46,203 nt of DNA, taken from positions 1 to 46,203 of the forward strand of contig NZ_PYWI01000029.1 in the NCBI RefSeq assembly GCF_003049575.1. Direction: 5' to 3'. Shown piece by piece: positions 21,423 to 30,354 of the stretch; positions within the stretch are counted from its first letter, which is position 1; each line of letters starts with the position of its first letter. The notes under the pieces are model-generated. The model was not told where the DNA came from. It saw nothing but the letters and a program-made list of their open reading frames with translations, and made no database searches. A program made the translations under genes and the position numbers. This stretch comes from Lysinibacillus parviboronicapiens. GTDB taxonomy: Bacteria; Bacillota; Bacilli; Bacillales_A; Planococcaceae.

Positions 21423-21971
21423 ATAGCGATGTGCAGCCAGTAGGAGTGCTCTAGAAAGTTTTTCAGCCATTGCATAAGAGATATGCAGCCTTGTATTTTG
21501 TAAAACAAGCATTTCCATAAAGCCTCCAATATTGACAATCCCTTTAACGGAGATGTCGCCGATTGGGGGCAATTGTTTTTTTACAGCCTTCCCAGGCAAA
21601 ATAGGTCCGTTCTGTACGGCGATATGGCCAATATTATGTTCACTTCCGAGACATGCATCAATCGCAATGATGAAAGGTTTCGTAGTATGATGGTGTAGCT
21701 GTTGTAGTGTGGCATCTAAATTCAGGGCATGTAACGGATCTTCCAGAGATCCTACAACTTCATAGGGAAAACTAACGGATTTTTTTAGAAAGCTACCTGT
21801 TAAAGGTCCAAGTGTGTCACCTGTACAACGGTCACTACCAATACAGCAAAAAATTAGGCGCTCGTGTTGAAAAGGTATATATTCTAAAAATAATGTACTC
21901 AATTGCCAAACAGCATTTTTACTTTCATGATGAAGCGAATAAGGTAGTACTAAATCTGGTATAGTATTCAT
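21339..21971 (-). CDS. yyaC: Sporulation protein YyaC (germination-protease-like fold)
   Basis: 210 aa (B. subtilis YyaC 205). DUF1256 family, related in fold to the spore protease Gpr; the signature GSDRCTGDTLGPLTGSFL and the AIDACLGSEHNIG block are visible. The ATG at 21969-21971 (MNTIPDLVLPYSLHHE) was chosen for GGAAAGTGAG upstream and for family length; a longer in-frame extension is unlike the family. The gene is convergent with DUF554 and the last ~27 codons overlap it; that tail (DDADHNTDNDNTRQQ) is hydrophilic. Function in the forespore is inferred from the B. subtilis homologue. Confidence 0.88.
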   Translation of the reverse strand: MNTIPDLVLPYSLHHESKNAVWQLSTLFLEYIPFQHERLIFCCIGSDRCTGDTLGPLTGSFLKKSVSFPYEVVGSLEDPLHALNLDATLQQLHHHTTKPFIIAIDACLGSEHNIGHIAVQNGPILPGKAVKKQLPPIGDISVKGIVNIGGFMEMLVLQNTRLHISYAMAEKLSRALLLAAHRYSLKRIDDADHNTDNDNTRQQVSSLDLG

Positions 21972-22064
21972 AAAAAAACTCACTTTCCTTTTTATTTGTA
22001 AGAAGTGCTCAATTTTTATGCAGTATACGCAAATTTTTAGCAAGTTATTCAAGAGGTGGTAATA

Positions 22065-22946
22065 ATGGAATTTAACACAAAAATGCTGGAGAGATATTAC
22101 AATAAACTGACATCAGAAGCATTCTGGGAGAAGGTTGTTGATGCAACTGTTGAGATTGCATTAATCTTAATTGTATCGTTGATTGTTGTACGTTTAGGTA
22201 AAAAGTTTATCAATAAGGTGTTTTTATTACGTATGCGTTCACCGCTGAACCACTCAGAGCGTCGTCAACGCACAATTGCTAGATTACTACAAAGTGTCAT
22301 TTCTTATGTGGTGTATTTCTCAGCAATTATTGCAATTTTGTCCTCATTAAATATTAAAGTTGCAGGTCTACTTGCTGGAGCTGGAATTGTCGGTTTAGCT
22401 GTCGGTTTTGGTGCACAGAGTTTAGTGAAAGATGTTATTACAGGGTTTTTTATTATTTTTGAAGACCAATTCGGTGTAGGGGATTATATTAAGATTAATG
22501 CTGCAGAAGGAACCGTTGTAGAAATTGGTCTCCGTACAACGAAAATTAAAGGTGCAACAGGGGAGCAGTTTATTATCCCTAATGGATCAATTGGAGAAAT
22601 CATAAATTATTCTGTAAACAACTCTAAAATATTTATAGATTTACAAATGACAACAGATGCGAATTTTGAAAGGGCTGAAGCCATTATCAATAAATATTTA
22701 AGTACACTTCCTGAAGTACATGAAGAATTGGTAGCAGTACCTGCATTTTTAGGTGTGCAAAACGTCAAAGGTACCGAGGTAACCATTCGTATTGCTGCGG
22801 AAACATTGCCACAACAACAATATGGAGTGGCACGAACTATTCGTCGTGATGTGACGAAGTTATTTGAGGAAAATAATATTCCAATGGCCTATCCAAACAT
22901 GATGCTGTATGGTAATAGTGGAAAAGAAGAAAGGAGAAACGAATAA
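22065..22946 (+). CDS. Small-conductance mechanosensitive channel (MscS family)
   Basis: 293 aa. MscS-type channels open under membrane tension and release solutes on hypo-osmotic shock. Three N-terminal hydrophobic helices (~22-42, ~72-92, ~95-115); the third is the pore helix GLLAGAGIVGLAVGFGAQSLVKDVITG, followed by FIIFEDQFGVGDYI and the beta domain (GTVVEIGLRTTKI, FIIPNGSI). The ATG at 22065 follows AGAGGTGG; an upstream GTG lies inside that site. It is followed by the DUF951 gene with no gap. Confidence 0.93.
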   Translation: MEFNTKMLERYYNKLTSEAFWEKVVDATVEIALILIVSLIVVRLGKKFINKVFLLRMRSPLNHSERRQRTIARLLQSVISYVVYFSAIIAILSSLNIKVAGLLAGAGIVGLAVGFGAQSLVKDVITGFFIIFEDQFGVGDYIKINAAEGTVVEIGLRTTKIKGATGEQFIIPNGSIGEIINYSVNNSKIFIDLQMTTDANFERAEAIINKYLSTLPEVHEELVAVPAFLGVQNVKGTEVTIRIAAETLPQQQYGVARTIRRDVTKLFEENNIPMAYPNMMLYGNSGKEERRNE

Positions 22947-23147
22947 ATGGAAGCAAAACAATTTGGTTTGAATGATATTGTTGAAATGAAAAAACAACAT
23001 CCATGTGGCACAAATGAGTGGAAAATTATTCGTATGGGTGCGGATGTACGCATTAAATGTGAAGGGTGTCAGCACAGTGTGATGATTCCACGTCGTGAAT
23101 TTGAGAAAAAAATGAAAAAAGTGTTAAAATACGCGAATGAAGCTTAA
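22947..23147 (+). CDS. DUF951 small zinc-finger-like protein
   Basis: 66 aa, family length. MKKQHPCGTNEWKIIRMGADVRIKCEGCQHSVMIPR is the DUF951 pattern; C26 (HPCG) and the CxxC pair could bind a metal. The function is unknown. The start codon directly follows the mscS stop, with AGAAAGGAGAAACG as the ribosome-binding region, so it is in an operon with the channel gene. In many Bacillales this family sits next to ychF, as here. Confidence 0.88.
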   Translation: MEAKQFGLNDIVEMKKQHPCGTNEWKIIRMGADVRIKCEGCQHSVMIPRREFEKKMKKVLKYANEA

Positions 23148-23160
23148 CTTTAAGGTGAAT

Positions 23161-23189
23161 TAGACTTTTTAATAGCGAATCAATATAAT
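23161..23189 (+). promoter_or_regulatory. Promoter for the ychF leader RNA
   Basis: TAGACT (23161-23166), a 17-bp spacer and perfect TATAAT (23184-23189). Transcription would start near 23196, leaving a ~228-nt leader before ychF. Confidence 0.65.
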
Positions 23190-23211
23190 AGATAAGGTTA
23201 TAAAGTGAATC

Positions 23212-23371
23212 ATGAATTACTGATGCTGCCGATTATAGCTAAGAACGCTAAGTCTTGTGGCTACGCCTTATAGTGACCGACATAATGTTGGTCTGTAGTA
23301 GTGGGTGCTTTTAGGTTAGTAAACGCCCACTTAATCAGCTTGCGTAGTATTCATTATGCAGTGGTTCTTAG
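23212..23371 (+). ncRNA. Candidate structured leader RNA upstream of ychF
   Basis: A three-way-junction layout can be drawn by hand. Closing stem P1: 23212-23222 with 23345-23354 (10 bp, one bulge). P2: GCT..GATT (23225-23234) with AATCAGC (23333-23339). Hairpin A: 23236-23263. Hairpin B: GACCGAC/GTTGGTC (23275-23293). Hairpin C: GTGGGTG/CGCCCAC (23301-23330) with a 16-nt loop. The loop of A (CTAAG, 23248-23252) is complementary to CTTAG at 23367-23371, a possible pseudoknot. It matches no riboswitch class I know. No terminator is evident before ychF. Confidence 0.5.
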
Positions 23372-23423
23372 TACCGGATGAAAGAGCAAATTTGAACAGA
23401 ACATAGAAAGGTTGTGTCCATGC

Positions 23424-24524
23424 ATGGCATTAACAGCTGGAATCGTTGGTTTACCAAATATTGGGAAATCGACATTATTTAACGCAATTACAAAGGCAGG
23501 AGCATTAGCTGCTAACTATCCATTCGCAACGATTGATCCGAACGTAGGTATTGTCGAAGTACCAGATGCGCGTTTAGATAAACTAACTGAATTAGTAATA
23601 CCTAAAAAAACAGTCCCAACGGCTTTTGAGTTTACGGATATCGCTGGTATCGTAAAAGGTGCATCTAAAGGAGAGGGTTTAGGGAACAAATTCCTTGCTC
23701 ATATTCGAGAAGTTGATGCCATTTGCCAAGTCGTACGTTGCTTTGTAGATGAAAACATTACGCACGTATCAGGTGGAGTTGATCCGATAGACGATATTGA
23801 AGTTATTAATTTGGAACTGGCACTTGCTGATTTGGAATCTGTTGATAAACGTATACAGCGCGTAAGCAAAATGGCAAAACAAAAAGATAAAGATGCAATG
23901 GTGGAAGAACCAATCCTTCTAAAAATTAAAGAAGAACTTGAGAACGGTAGACCAGCTCGTGCTGCTGAGCTTTCAGAGGATGAGCTAAAGGTTATTAAAG
24001 GTCTACATCTATTAACAATTAAACCAATGCTTTATGTTGCCAATGTTTCGGAAGAAGAAGTTGCAGATGCAGATAATAATGAATATGTACAAAAGGTACG
24101 TGAATATGCATCAGCTGAAGGTGCTCAAGTAATTACAATTTGTGCAAAAATTGAAGAAGAAATTTCAGAGCTTGATGATGAAGAAAAAGCTATGTTTTTA
24201 GAAGAGCTAGGTATTAAGGAATCAGGCTTAGATCAATTAATCCGTACTTCTTATGATTTGCTAGGTCTGGCAACTTATTTCACAGCGGGTGTACAAGAGG
24301 TACGTGCATGGACATTCCGTAAAGGCATGAAGGCGCCACAATGTGCTGGTGTTATTCACACGGACTTTGAACGTGGATTCATTCGTGCGGAAACAGTTGC
24401 TTTTAACGATTTAGTAGAGGCTGGTTCTCAGGCTGCAGCTAAAGAAGCAGGTAAAGTACGTCTAGAAGGTAAAGAATATATCGTACAAGATGGCGATATT
24501 ATGTTATTCCGTTTTAACGTCTAA
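23424..24524 (+). CDS. ychF: Redox-regulated ATPase YchF (Obg family)
   Basis: 366 aa, same as B. subtilis YyaF/EngD. A ribosome-associated P-loop protein that hydrolyses ATP in preference to GTP. P-loop GLPNIGKST at ~8-16; G3-like DIAGIVKGASKGEGLGNKFL; G4 reads NVSE instead of NKxD, the family's adenine-specific variant. A coiled-coil insertion and a C-terminal TGS domain (WTFRKGMKAPQCAGVIHTDFERGFIRAE) follow. The ATG at 23424 gives MALTAGIVG, the conserved start; an upstream TTG would add four residues. It has a long structured 5' leader. Confidence 0.97.
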   Translation: MALTAGIVGLPNIGKSTLFNAITKAGALAANYPFATIDPNVGIVEVPDARLDKLTELVIPKKTVPTAFEFTDIAGIVKGASKGEGLGNKFLAHIREVDAICQVVRCFVDENITHVSGGVDPIDDIEVINLELALADLESVDKRIQRVSKMAKQKDKDAMVEEPILLKIKEELENGRPARAAELSEDELKVIKGLHLLTIKPMLYVANVSEEEVADADNNEYVQKVREYASAEGAQVITICAKIEEEISELDDEEKAMFLEELGIKESGLDQLIRTSYDLLGLATYFTAGVQEVRAWTFRKGMKAPQCAGVIHTDFERGFIRAETVAFNDLVEAGSQAAAKEAGKVRLEGKEYIVQDGDIMLFRFNV

Positions 24525-24536
24525 CAATTGGTGAAA

Positions 24537-24564
24537 GGGCAATCTCAAAAGATTGTCCTTTTTT
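24537..24564 (+). terminator. Terminator after ychF
   Basis: GGGCAATCT, 4-nt loop, AGATTGTCC (one G-T pair), then six T. It starts 12 nt past the stop codon. Confidence 0.85.
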
Positions 24565-24608
24565 GGCTATATAATTATCTGAATTTTCATTTTCTAAGGA
24601 GGCGTATT

Positions 24609-25088
24609 ATGAATATATATCAAATCAAAGATGTGGTTTAGACATAGAGCAACAAGGTGAAAAGTAGTTATGGTCATTGGGTACATAGCTTTCCATTTGG
24701 TGCTTTTGCTGAAGCTTCCTTTTTAAATGTTTGTCTAGGTATAACAGATAATTTTTTAGAAGAGGCATCAATTTTAGTTAAACAAAAAAACAATGAAATA
24801 CAGCTGTTGTTCATAAAGCAGCAACTAAAGCACTTTAAACAGATTGAAACGCAATTTTATACGATGTTGTCTGCATATTGGCAGCAACATAAGCAAGGAC
24901 ATCAGTTAACCGACGAAGAGTTGCAGCACTTTTCACAGATTAACAAAGAAAGTGCTGTAGCTTGTGTGAATATTGCTAATAGCATAATTCGAAGCCTTGG
25001 TATGGATGCAATAATAGAGACATCTACGATTAATCGTATTTGGCGAAATCTGTGCACGGCGGCTCAACATGGGTTTTTAACACCATAA
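24609..25088 (+). pseudogene. Decayed acyl-CoA dehydrogenase-like gene (C-terminal remnant)
   Basis: A strong AAGGAGG precedes an ATG at 24609, but after ten codons (MNIYQIKDVV) the same frame meets TAG at 24639 and again at 24645. It then stays open from 24657 to 25088. The open part (~143 aa) resembles the C-terminal helical domain of acyl-CoA dehydrogenase relatives: FPFGAFAEASFLNVCLGI and the end INRIWRNLCTAAQHGFLTP. The family normally has ~370-400 residues, so the N-terminal and middle domains with the FAD-binding residues are missing. A GTG at 24657 could start a short protein but has only a weak ribosome-binding site. Most likely a deletion-derived pseudogene. Confidence 0.65.
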
Positions 25089-25098
25089 TTTTGGCCCA

Positions 25099-25674
25099 TT
25101 AATCCTGTTTGGATAACTCTTTTTTGTGTGTAGGATACACATATAGCTTTGGGTATTGAGGATCATCCTGTACAAGCGCATCTTTTGGGTATTTACGTAA
25201 TTCTTTGTACATGGCAAAATCGCCAACAGCTCCTGCTATTAAAAAAGCACCAACTAGTAGCAACACAGTACTGTTGAAATAAAATCCGGCAATTGTCGGT
25301 AAGATACCAGTTGTCCAAAATGGTAGCAACAATGCTTTTTTCATTGCATGATTAGGTAGTGGCTGATCAGTTGTTGCATAAGCCACACCAAGTTCTAAAT
25401 TAACCCCATATTTCAAGGATTTAAACGGCACACCACCAAAGAGCATAAAGCCAATGAGATGAGAGGTTTCATGGAGTATAATAAGTACAATGTAGAGGAC
25501 GACAAATAATATGCTCGCACTAAACGTCCCCCAAAATGAAAATTGGAAATCTTTTAAACAAATATATTGTATGGCTATAAATAATATGACAAGACCAGTC
25601 GTGACAACAATATTATCCATCATTAGTTTTTTTATATCTAATTCAATCACAACAGGTTGCTTATCTGGTAGCAT
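25099..25674 (-). CDS. DUF3267 putative membrane zinc metalloprotease
   Basis: 191 aa with about four hydrophobic segments. HETSH (HExxH) within a membrane helix is a zinc-protease motif, and GDFAMYKELRKYPKDALVQDDPQYPKLYVY near the C-terminus is the DUF3267 hallmark whose aspartate may be the third ligand. The fold resembles site-2-type proteases; the substrate is unknown. Convergent with the pseudogene and divergent from rpsF. The ATG is preceded by GAGGGGGCG. Confidence 0.85.
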   Translation of the reverse strand: MLPDKQPVVIELDIKKLMMDNIVVTTGLVILFIAIQYICLKDFQFSFWGTFSASILFVVLYIVLIILHETSHLIGFMLFGGVPFKSLKYGVNLELGVAYATTDQPLPNHAMKKALLLPFWTTGILPTIAGFYFNSTVLLLVGAFLIAGAVGDFAMYKELRKYPKDALVQDDPQYPKLYVYPTHKKELSKQD

Positions 25675-25737
25675 AAAAACGCCCCCTCTATGAACTTACT
25701 TACATATATTATATCCAATGAATTCTTTGATTGCGAC

Positions 25738-25766
25738 TTGAAAGACATATATCTATGTGTTACAAT
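25738..25766 (+). promoter_or_regulatory. Promoter of rpsF-ssb-rpsR
   Basis: TTGAAA (25738-25743), a 17-bp spacer, TACAAT (25761-25766). Start of transcription near 25773, giving a ~75-nt leader. Confidence 0.7.
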
Positions 25767-25795
25767 TCATTGATGTGAGTAATAATTATTACTTG

Positions 25796-25838
25796 CTCCT
25801 TGCTCCCTGTAAACAGGAGAGCCTGAGTCCATAAGGAG
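25796..25838 (+). promoter_or_regulatory. rpsF leader hairpin covering the ribosome-binding site
   Basis: CTCCTT (25796-25801) is complementary to AAGGAG (25833-25838), the core of the rpsF ribosome-binding site. Inside, CCTG/CAGG (25806-25817) forms a smaller hairpin with a TAAA loop. rpsF operons in many bacteria are autoregulated by the S6:S18 complex binding such a leader; the match here is structural only. Confidence 0.5.
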
Positions 25839-25848
25839 GTGTAAACAG

Positions 25849-26139
25849 ATGAGAAAATACGAATTAATGTACATCGTACGTCCGAACATTGAAGACGAAG
25901 CGAAGAAAGCTTTAGTTGAACGTTTCAACGAAATCTTAACTTCTAACGGTGCTGAAGTCATCGAAGCAAAAGAGTGGGGCAAACGCCGCTTAGCTTACGA
26001 GATCCAAGACTTCCGCGAGGGTTACTACCAAATCGTAAAAGTAAACGCTACTTCAGAAGCAATCAACGAATACACACGTCTTGCTAACATCAGCGAAGAT
26101 ATCATTCGTCACATTGCAGTGCGCGAAGAAGCAAAATAA
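25849..26139 (+). CDS. rpsF: Ribosomal protein bS6
   Basis: 96 aa. Conserved [17 protein letters not shown] start, then the [22 protein letters not shown] block. S6 pairs with S18 in the 30S platform. AAGGAGGTG lies nine bases upstream of the ATG. First gene of the classical rpsF-ssb-rpsR operon, and probably the target of its leader hairpin. Confidence 0.98.
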   Translation: MRKYELMYIVRPNIEDEAKKALVERFNEILTSNGAEVIEAKEWGKRRLAYEIQDFREGYYQIVKVNATSEAINEYTRLANISEDIIRHIAVREEAK

Positions 26140-26175
26140 TTTTAAACAAAATGCTGAAAAGGAGGTTGTATTCTG

Positions 26176-26745
26176 ATGATAAACCGTGTCGTACTAGTTG
26201 GAAGACTAACAAAAGATCCCGAGCTACGCTACACACCAAATGGTATTGCGTCTACTCGATTTACAGTTGCTGTAAACCGTACATTCTCAAACCAACAAGG
26301 TGAAAAAGAAGCAGATTTCATAAGTTGTGTTGCTTGGCGTAAACAGGCTGAAAACTTAGCGAACTTCATGAAAAAAGGAAGTTTGATTGGAGTAGAAGGT
26401 CGTATCCAAACAGGCAGTTATGAAGGACAAGATGGTAAGCGTGTATATACAACTGATGTTGTTGCAGATAGCGTACAGTTTTTAGAACCTCGTAGTGGTG
26501 GAGGTGCTCCAGCATCTAACCAATACGGTGGACAATCTTACGCAAATAGCCAACCGTCATATGGCGGTGGTCAACCACAACAACAGTTTGGTGGCGCAGC
26601 GCCTCAGCAAGGTTCGTTTGGCGGCGGTTCTTATCAGCAAAACCAACCACCAATGAATCAGCCGAACTATACACGTGTAGATGAAGATCCTTTTGCTAAC
26701 AGCAAGGGACCGATTGAAGTATCAGAGGATGATCTTCCATTCTAA
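26176..26745 (+). CDS. ssb: Single-stranded DNA-binding protein
   Basis: 189 aa. OB-fold at 1-105 ([44 protein letters not shown]), then a flexible Gly/Gln/Ser-rich linker (~112-165), and the acidic tip EDDLPF that recruits replication and repair partners. The placement between rpsF and rpsR marks it as the essential SsbA type. AAAGGAGG precedes the ATG. Confidence 0.98.
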   Translation: MINRVVLVGRLTKDPELRYTPNGIASTRFTVAVNRTFSNQQGEKEADFISCVAWRKQAENLANFMKKGSLIGVEGRIQTGSYEGQDGKRVYTTDVVADSVQFLEPRSGGGAPASNQYGGQSYANSQPSYGGGQPQQQFGGAAPQQGSFGGGSYQQNQPPMNQPNYTRVDEDPFANSKGPIEVSEDDLPF

Positions 26746-26792
26746 TTCTTTTATCTACAAAAACTATAAACTTATAAGGAGGAGACAACACT

Positions 26793-27029
26793 ATGGCACC
26801 ACGTCGCGGAGGCCGCAAACGCCGTAAAGTTTGCTATTTTACATCTAATAACATTACGCATATCGACTATAAAGATGTGGATTTACTTAAAAAATTCATT
26901 TCTGAGCGCGGTAAAATTTTACCACGTCGCGTAACTGGCACTAGCGCTAAGTACCAACGTAAATTAACTTCAGCTATCAAAGTTTCTCGTATTATGGGAT
27001 TACTTCCATTCGTATCTGAAGACAAATAA
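26793..27029 (+). CDS. rpsR: Ribosomal protein bS18
   Basis: 78 aa. Basic N-terminus [15 protein letters not shown], then the conserved [40 protein letters not shown] core. Binds S6 in the 30S subunit. AAGGAGGAGA upstream. Last gene of the operon, followed by a terminator. Confidence 0.98.
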   Translation: MAPRRGGRKRRKVCYFTSNNITHIDYKDVDLLKKFISERGKILPRRVTGTSAKYQRKLTSAIKVSRIMGLLPFVSEDK

Positions 27030-27071
27030 GATTGATGTCGCCAGGGTTTAGACCCTGCATCAATTTCTAAA

Positions 27072-27111
27072 CCAGCATATTTCGATATTCGTATCGGGAT
27101 GCTGGTTTTTT
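27072..27111 (+). terminator. Terminator after rpsR
   Basis: CCAGCAT / ATGCTGG outer stem with an inner CGATA-TTCG-TATCG hairpin, followed by six T. It ends the rpsF operon. The following stretch to 27350 shows no gene or clear element. Confidence 0.9.
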
Positions 27112-27355
27112 GTTGTGACTAGCCCTCCTTAAACATATTTTTAACTTTAGGAAGTGGACTAGTTATTATGTTTGCAGTTTCAGATATGTAACTACTACGG
27201 CAAATGTTGAGGCACATTCGAAATGGAAAAGGATTTCGATTTTCTACAAAAAAAGCCCTATGAATGGAAGAAATTTTGTAAATGTGTGTGAACGACACTT
27301 TAGCCATTTGTTCTACAAAATTAAGCACGAAGTAAGTAGTTGTTCTTAGCGTTTT

Positions 27356-27385
27356 TTGTTCAAGAACGTGAAAAAATGGTACAAT
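27356..27385 (+). promoter_or_regulatory. Candidate promoter of yybS-gdpP-rplI
   Basis: TTGTTC (27356-27361), an 18-bp spacer, TACAAT (27380-27385). The -35 box lies inside an inverted repeat GTTCTT...AAGAAC (about 27342-27366), which might be an operator (speculative). Confidence 0.45.
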
Positions 27386-27426
27386 AAAGTTTAGAAAGTT
27401 TGACTGAACAAAAAGGAAGGTTTTTA

Positions 27427-28368
27427 ATGCCGAATAATCAAACCAAAGCGCTTGTACAAGGCTCAATGATGGTCGCAATTTTTACGATATTAATGATTAT
27501 CTCTGCGTATATCCCATTTATGTTTATGATAGCCTTATTATTTGCCCCATTACCGATTGCTTGGTATAGCGCAAATTACAAGCGTTCCTCATCAATGCTC
27601 GTAGCTGTTGTAGGCTGTATTTTAACTGTTTTAATGAGTGGCGTTACTATGCTACCGTTCGCCTTTACCATGGGCTTGCTTGGAGTAGTAATAGGCAATG
27701 CGATTCATCTAGAGAAAAGCAAACTTTATTTACTCATGTCATCAGGTATTGCTGTACTATTATCAACTGCGCTAGTCTATCTTGCTTATGTGCGTTTAGC
27801 AGGCATTAACATGATTGATATGAGTTTGGACATCGTTCGTGAAAATTATGAGCAATCGAATGAGCTCGCTAAAAGTATAACTGGGCAGGTAGCGATTCAA
27901 CCAGAACAATTAGAGGTAATGTTTAGAACAATTGAACTGACAATCCCTGCAGCAATAACGATTTTTGCATTTATGGTAGCATTCATTATAATTACGTTGA
28001 ATTTACCTATTTTAAAACGCTTAGGTCTAGCTGTGCCAAAATTTCCACCATTTCAGAATATGCGTTTACCACGGTCTGTTTTATGGTACTACATGATTGT
28101 TTTATCCATTAATTTATTTATACGTCCAGAATCTGGAACAATGTTAGATATAATTGTTTTAAATGTGTCTTATATTTTATGGCTATTATTAATCCTACAA
28201 GGGATTTCTTTTATCCATTATTTCATGTCCAAAAAAGGAATGCCAAATGCTGTGAAATGGATCGCCAGTTTATTAGCTATACCATTATCATCATTCATGA
28301 TTTTACTAGGTATTGTGGATTTAGGTTTTGACGTACGTTCACTTGTTAAAGGGAAGACTAAAGACTAA
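27427..28368 (+). CDS. yybS: DUF2232 membrane protein YybS
   Basis: 313 aa with seven to eight hydrophobic segments (e.g. GSMMVAIFTILMIISAYIP, LFAPLPIAWYSA, LLAIPLSSFMILLGIVDLGFDVR at the C-terminus). It matches the YybS/DUF2232 family, which resembles ECF-transporter S components; the substrate is unknown. The ATG at 27427 follows AAAGGAAGG; an upstream in-frame ACG/ATG-like start (27400) would lie before this site. It is 12 bp upstream of gdpP, as in B. subtilis. Confidence 0.9.
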   Translation: MPNNQTKALVQGSMMVAIFTILMIISAYIPFMFMIALLFAPLPIAWYSANYKRSSSMLVAVVGCILTVLMSGVTMLPFAFTMGLLGVVIGNAIHLEKSKLYLLMSSGIAVLLSTALVYLAYVRLAGINMIDMSLDIVRENYEQSNELAKSITGQVAIQPEQLEVMFRTIELTIPAAITIFAFMVAFIIITLNLPILKRLGLAVPKFPPFQNMRLPRSVLWYYMIVLSINLFIRPESGTMLDIIVLNVSYILWLLLILQGISFIHYFMSKKGMPNAVKWIASLLAIPLSSFMILLGIVDLGFDVRSLVKGKTKD

Positions 28369-28380
28369 GGGGCTGATCTC

Positions 28381-30354
28381 ATGGGGACTTTTAGAAAACG
28401 ACCAATCCGCTATCCGCTTTTTGTTCTTTCTATTTTTGGCATTGTGACGTTCGTACTTCTATGTATTTGGAATATTGGAATAGGACTCGGTTATGGAATA
28501 GGTTTTGTTCTGATAATGGTTTATACATGGAAAGTTGAACAGGTTACTTTTGAAGAAACAGAAAAGCATATCGAGTCCATTTCCTTCCGCATGAAAAAGG
28601 TTGGAGAGGAAGCATTGCTTGAAATGCCAATTGGCATTTTGCTAGTGAATGAACAATTTGAGATTGAATGGTCGAACCCATATATGCAAGGCGTCTTAAA
28701 TATGGAGACATTAGTGGGCGAAGGGATTGTTAATATATCTGATGATATATATGTGCTGATGAAGACCGAAGAAACAAAGGAAGCAACTATTACCCTTCGT
28801 GACCGTAAATATCGAGTGTTCTATAAAGAAGAAGAGCGTTTGTTATACTTCTTTGATGTAACTGAGCAAATAGCGATTGAAAAACAGTATTTCGCAGATC
28901 GTACAGTTATTGCAATTTTATTTGTGGATAATTATGACGAAATTACGCAAGCGATGGACGATCAACCTCGTAGTTTAACAAATACGATGGTGACATCGAT
29001 TGTTAATGATTGGGCTGCGGAACATGGAATCTTTGTAAAACGTATTTCATCGGATCGTTTTTTAGCGGTATTAAATGAATCAATTTTAACAGAACTTGAA
29101 AAGAAGAAATTTGCTATTTTAGATACAATTCGTGAAAAAACAGCACAGAAAAATCTATCATTAACGCTTAGTATTGGTGTTGGTGCAGGCTCATCTTCCT
29201 TGGTGGAACTTGGTGAGTTAGCACAATCAAGTCTTGACCTCGTTTTAGGTCGCGGTGGTGATCAGGTAGCCATCAAGCAACCTACAGGGAAGCTCAAATT
29301 CTATGGCGGAAAAACGAATCCTGTAGAAAAACGTACTCGTGTTAGAGCGCGTGTCATTTCACATGCGCTGCGTGATTTGATCCAAGATAGTGATCAAGTG
29401 TTTGTCATGGGACATAAGAATCCTGATATGGATTCCATTGGTGCCTCTGTAGGTGTACGTAAAATGGCACAAATGAATGATGTAAAAGGCTATGTCGTTA
29501 TCAACTTTGACGAATTAAACGGCAGTGTAACGCGTTTAATGAATGAAATTGAAAGAAAGTCTGATTTCTATGAAAACTTCTTAACACCAGAAGAGGTTGC
29601 AGCAAAAATGACGGAAAAATCCTTGCTCGTTATTGTTGATACACATAAACCAAATTTAGTGATAGATCCATATTTATTAAAATTAGCAGAAAAGGTCGTT
29701 GTTATTGACCATCACCGCCGCAGTGAGGATTTTATAGAAAATCCAACACTGGTTTATATGGAACCATATGCTTCATCCACAGCTGAGCTGGTGACAGAGT
29801 TATTAGAGTATCAGCCTAAACGTGCAAAAATTAATATGCTAGAAGCCACTGCATTACTAGCTGGAATTATTGTCGACACAAAGAGTTTCACACTGCGTAC
29901 AGGTGCTCGTACCTTTGAGGCAGCTTCTTATTTACGAACGAACGGTGCTGATACAGTTTTAGTCCAACGTTTATTAAAAGAAGATGTGGATACGTATATT
30001 GAACGTTCGAAAATAGTGCAAACTGTGAAGTTCGTGAAGCCAGGTGTTGCCATTGCTGTAGGTGAAGATTCGAAAGTGTATGATTCTGTCTTAATTGCAC
30101 AAACGGCAGATATTTTACTAACAATGAAGGATGTTAGTGCTTCATTTGTCATTGCACACCGTTCAGATGGCTTGATTGGCATTAGTGCAAGATCACTTGG
30201 AGAAATCAATGTCCAGCTTATTATGGAAAAGCTCGGCGGTGGCGGACATTTAACGAATGCAGCCTGCCAAATTGAAGCTCTTACTATTGATGAAGTGAAA
30301 AAATATTTAGAAGAGGCCATATTTGAGGTACTCGAAGGGAGTTCAGAATCATGA
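28381..30354 (+). CDS. gdpP: Cyclic-di-AMP phosphodiesterase GdpP
   Basis: 657 aa. Degrades the second messenger c-di-AMP to pApA, controlling potassium and osmolyte balance and beta-lactam tolerance. Two N-terminal membrane helices (~11-49), a PAS domain (~80-160), a degenerate GGDEF domain in which the motif reads SSDRF (~223-227), and a DHH/DHHA1 phosphodiesterase. DHH metal ligands seen: H345, D349, D351 (GHKNPDMDS), D420 (VIVDTHKP) and DHH at 443-445; DHHA1 has [12 protein letters not shown]. Its stop overlaps rplI (ATGA). Confidence 0.97.
   Translation: MGTFRKRPIRYPLFVLSIFGIVTFVLLCIWNIGIGLGYGIGFVLIMVYTWKVEQVTFEETEKHIESISFRMKKVGEEALLEMPIGILLVNEQFEIEWSNPYMQGVLNMETLVGEGIVNISDDIYVLMKTEETKEATITLRDRKYRVFYKEEERLLYFFDVTEQIAIEKQYFADRTVIAILFVDNYDEITQAMDDQPRSLTNTMVTSIVNDWAAEHGIFVKRISSDRFLAVLNESILTELEKKKFAILDTIREKTAQKNLSLTLSIGVGAGSSSLVELGELAQSSLDLVLGRGGDQVAIKQPTGKLKFYGGKTNPVEKRTRVRARVISHALRDLIQDSDQVFVMGHKNPDMDSIGASVGVRKMAQMNDVKGYVVINFDELNGSVTRLMNEIERKSDFYENFLTPEEVAAKMTEKSLLVIVDTHKPNLVIDPYLLKLAEKVVVIDHHRRSEDFIENPTLVYMEPYASSTAELVTELLEYQPKRAKINMLEATALLAGIIVDTKSFTLRTGARTFEAASYLRTNGADTVLVQRLLKEDVDTYIERSKIVQTVKFVKPGVAIAVGEDSKVYDSVLIAQTADILLTMKDVSASFVIAHRSDGLIGISARSLGEINVQLIMEKLGGGGHLTNAACQIEALTIDEVKKYLEEAIFEVLEGSSES

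Noticed and set aside
23218..23226. CTGATG in the ychF leader and a later GAAA considered as a hammerhead ribozyme
   Set aside because: The core CUGANGA is not completed and the stems do not fit a hammerhead.
27119..27478. 119-codon minus-strand open frame upstream of yybS
   Set aside because: It starts inside yybS, crosses the yybS promoter, and its protein has no domain-like pattern.
28923..28931. Perfect DnaA box inside gdpP
   Set aside because: Isolated, no neighbouring boxes; one chance match in a 46-kb window is not surprising.
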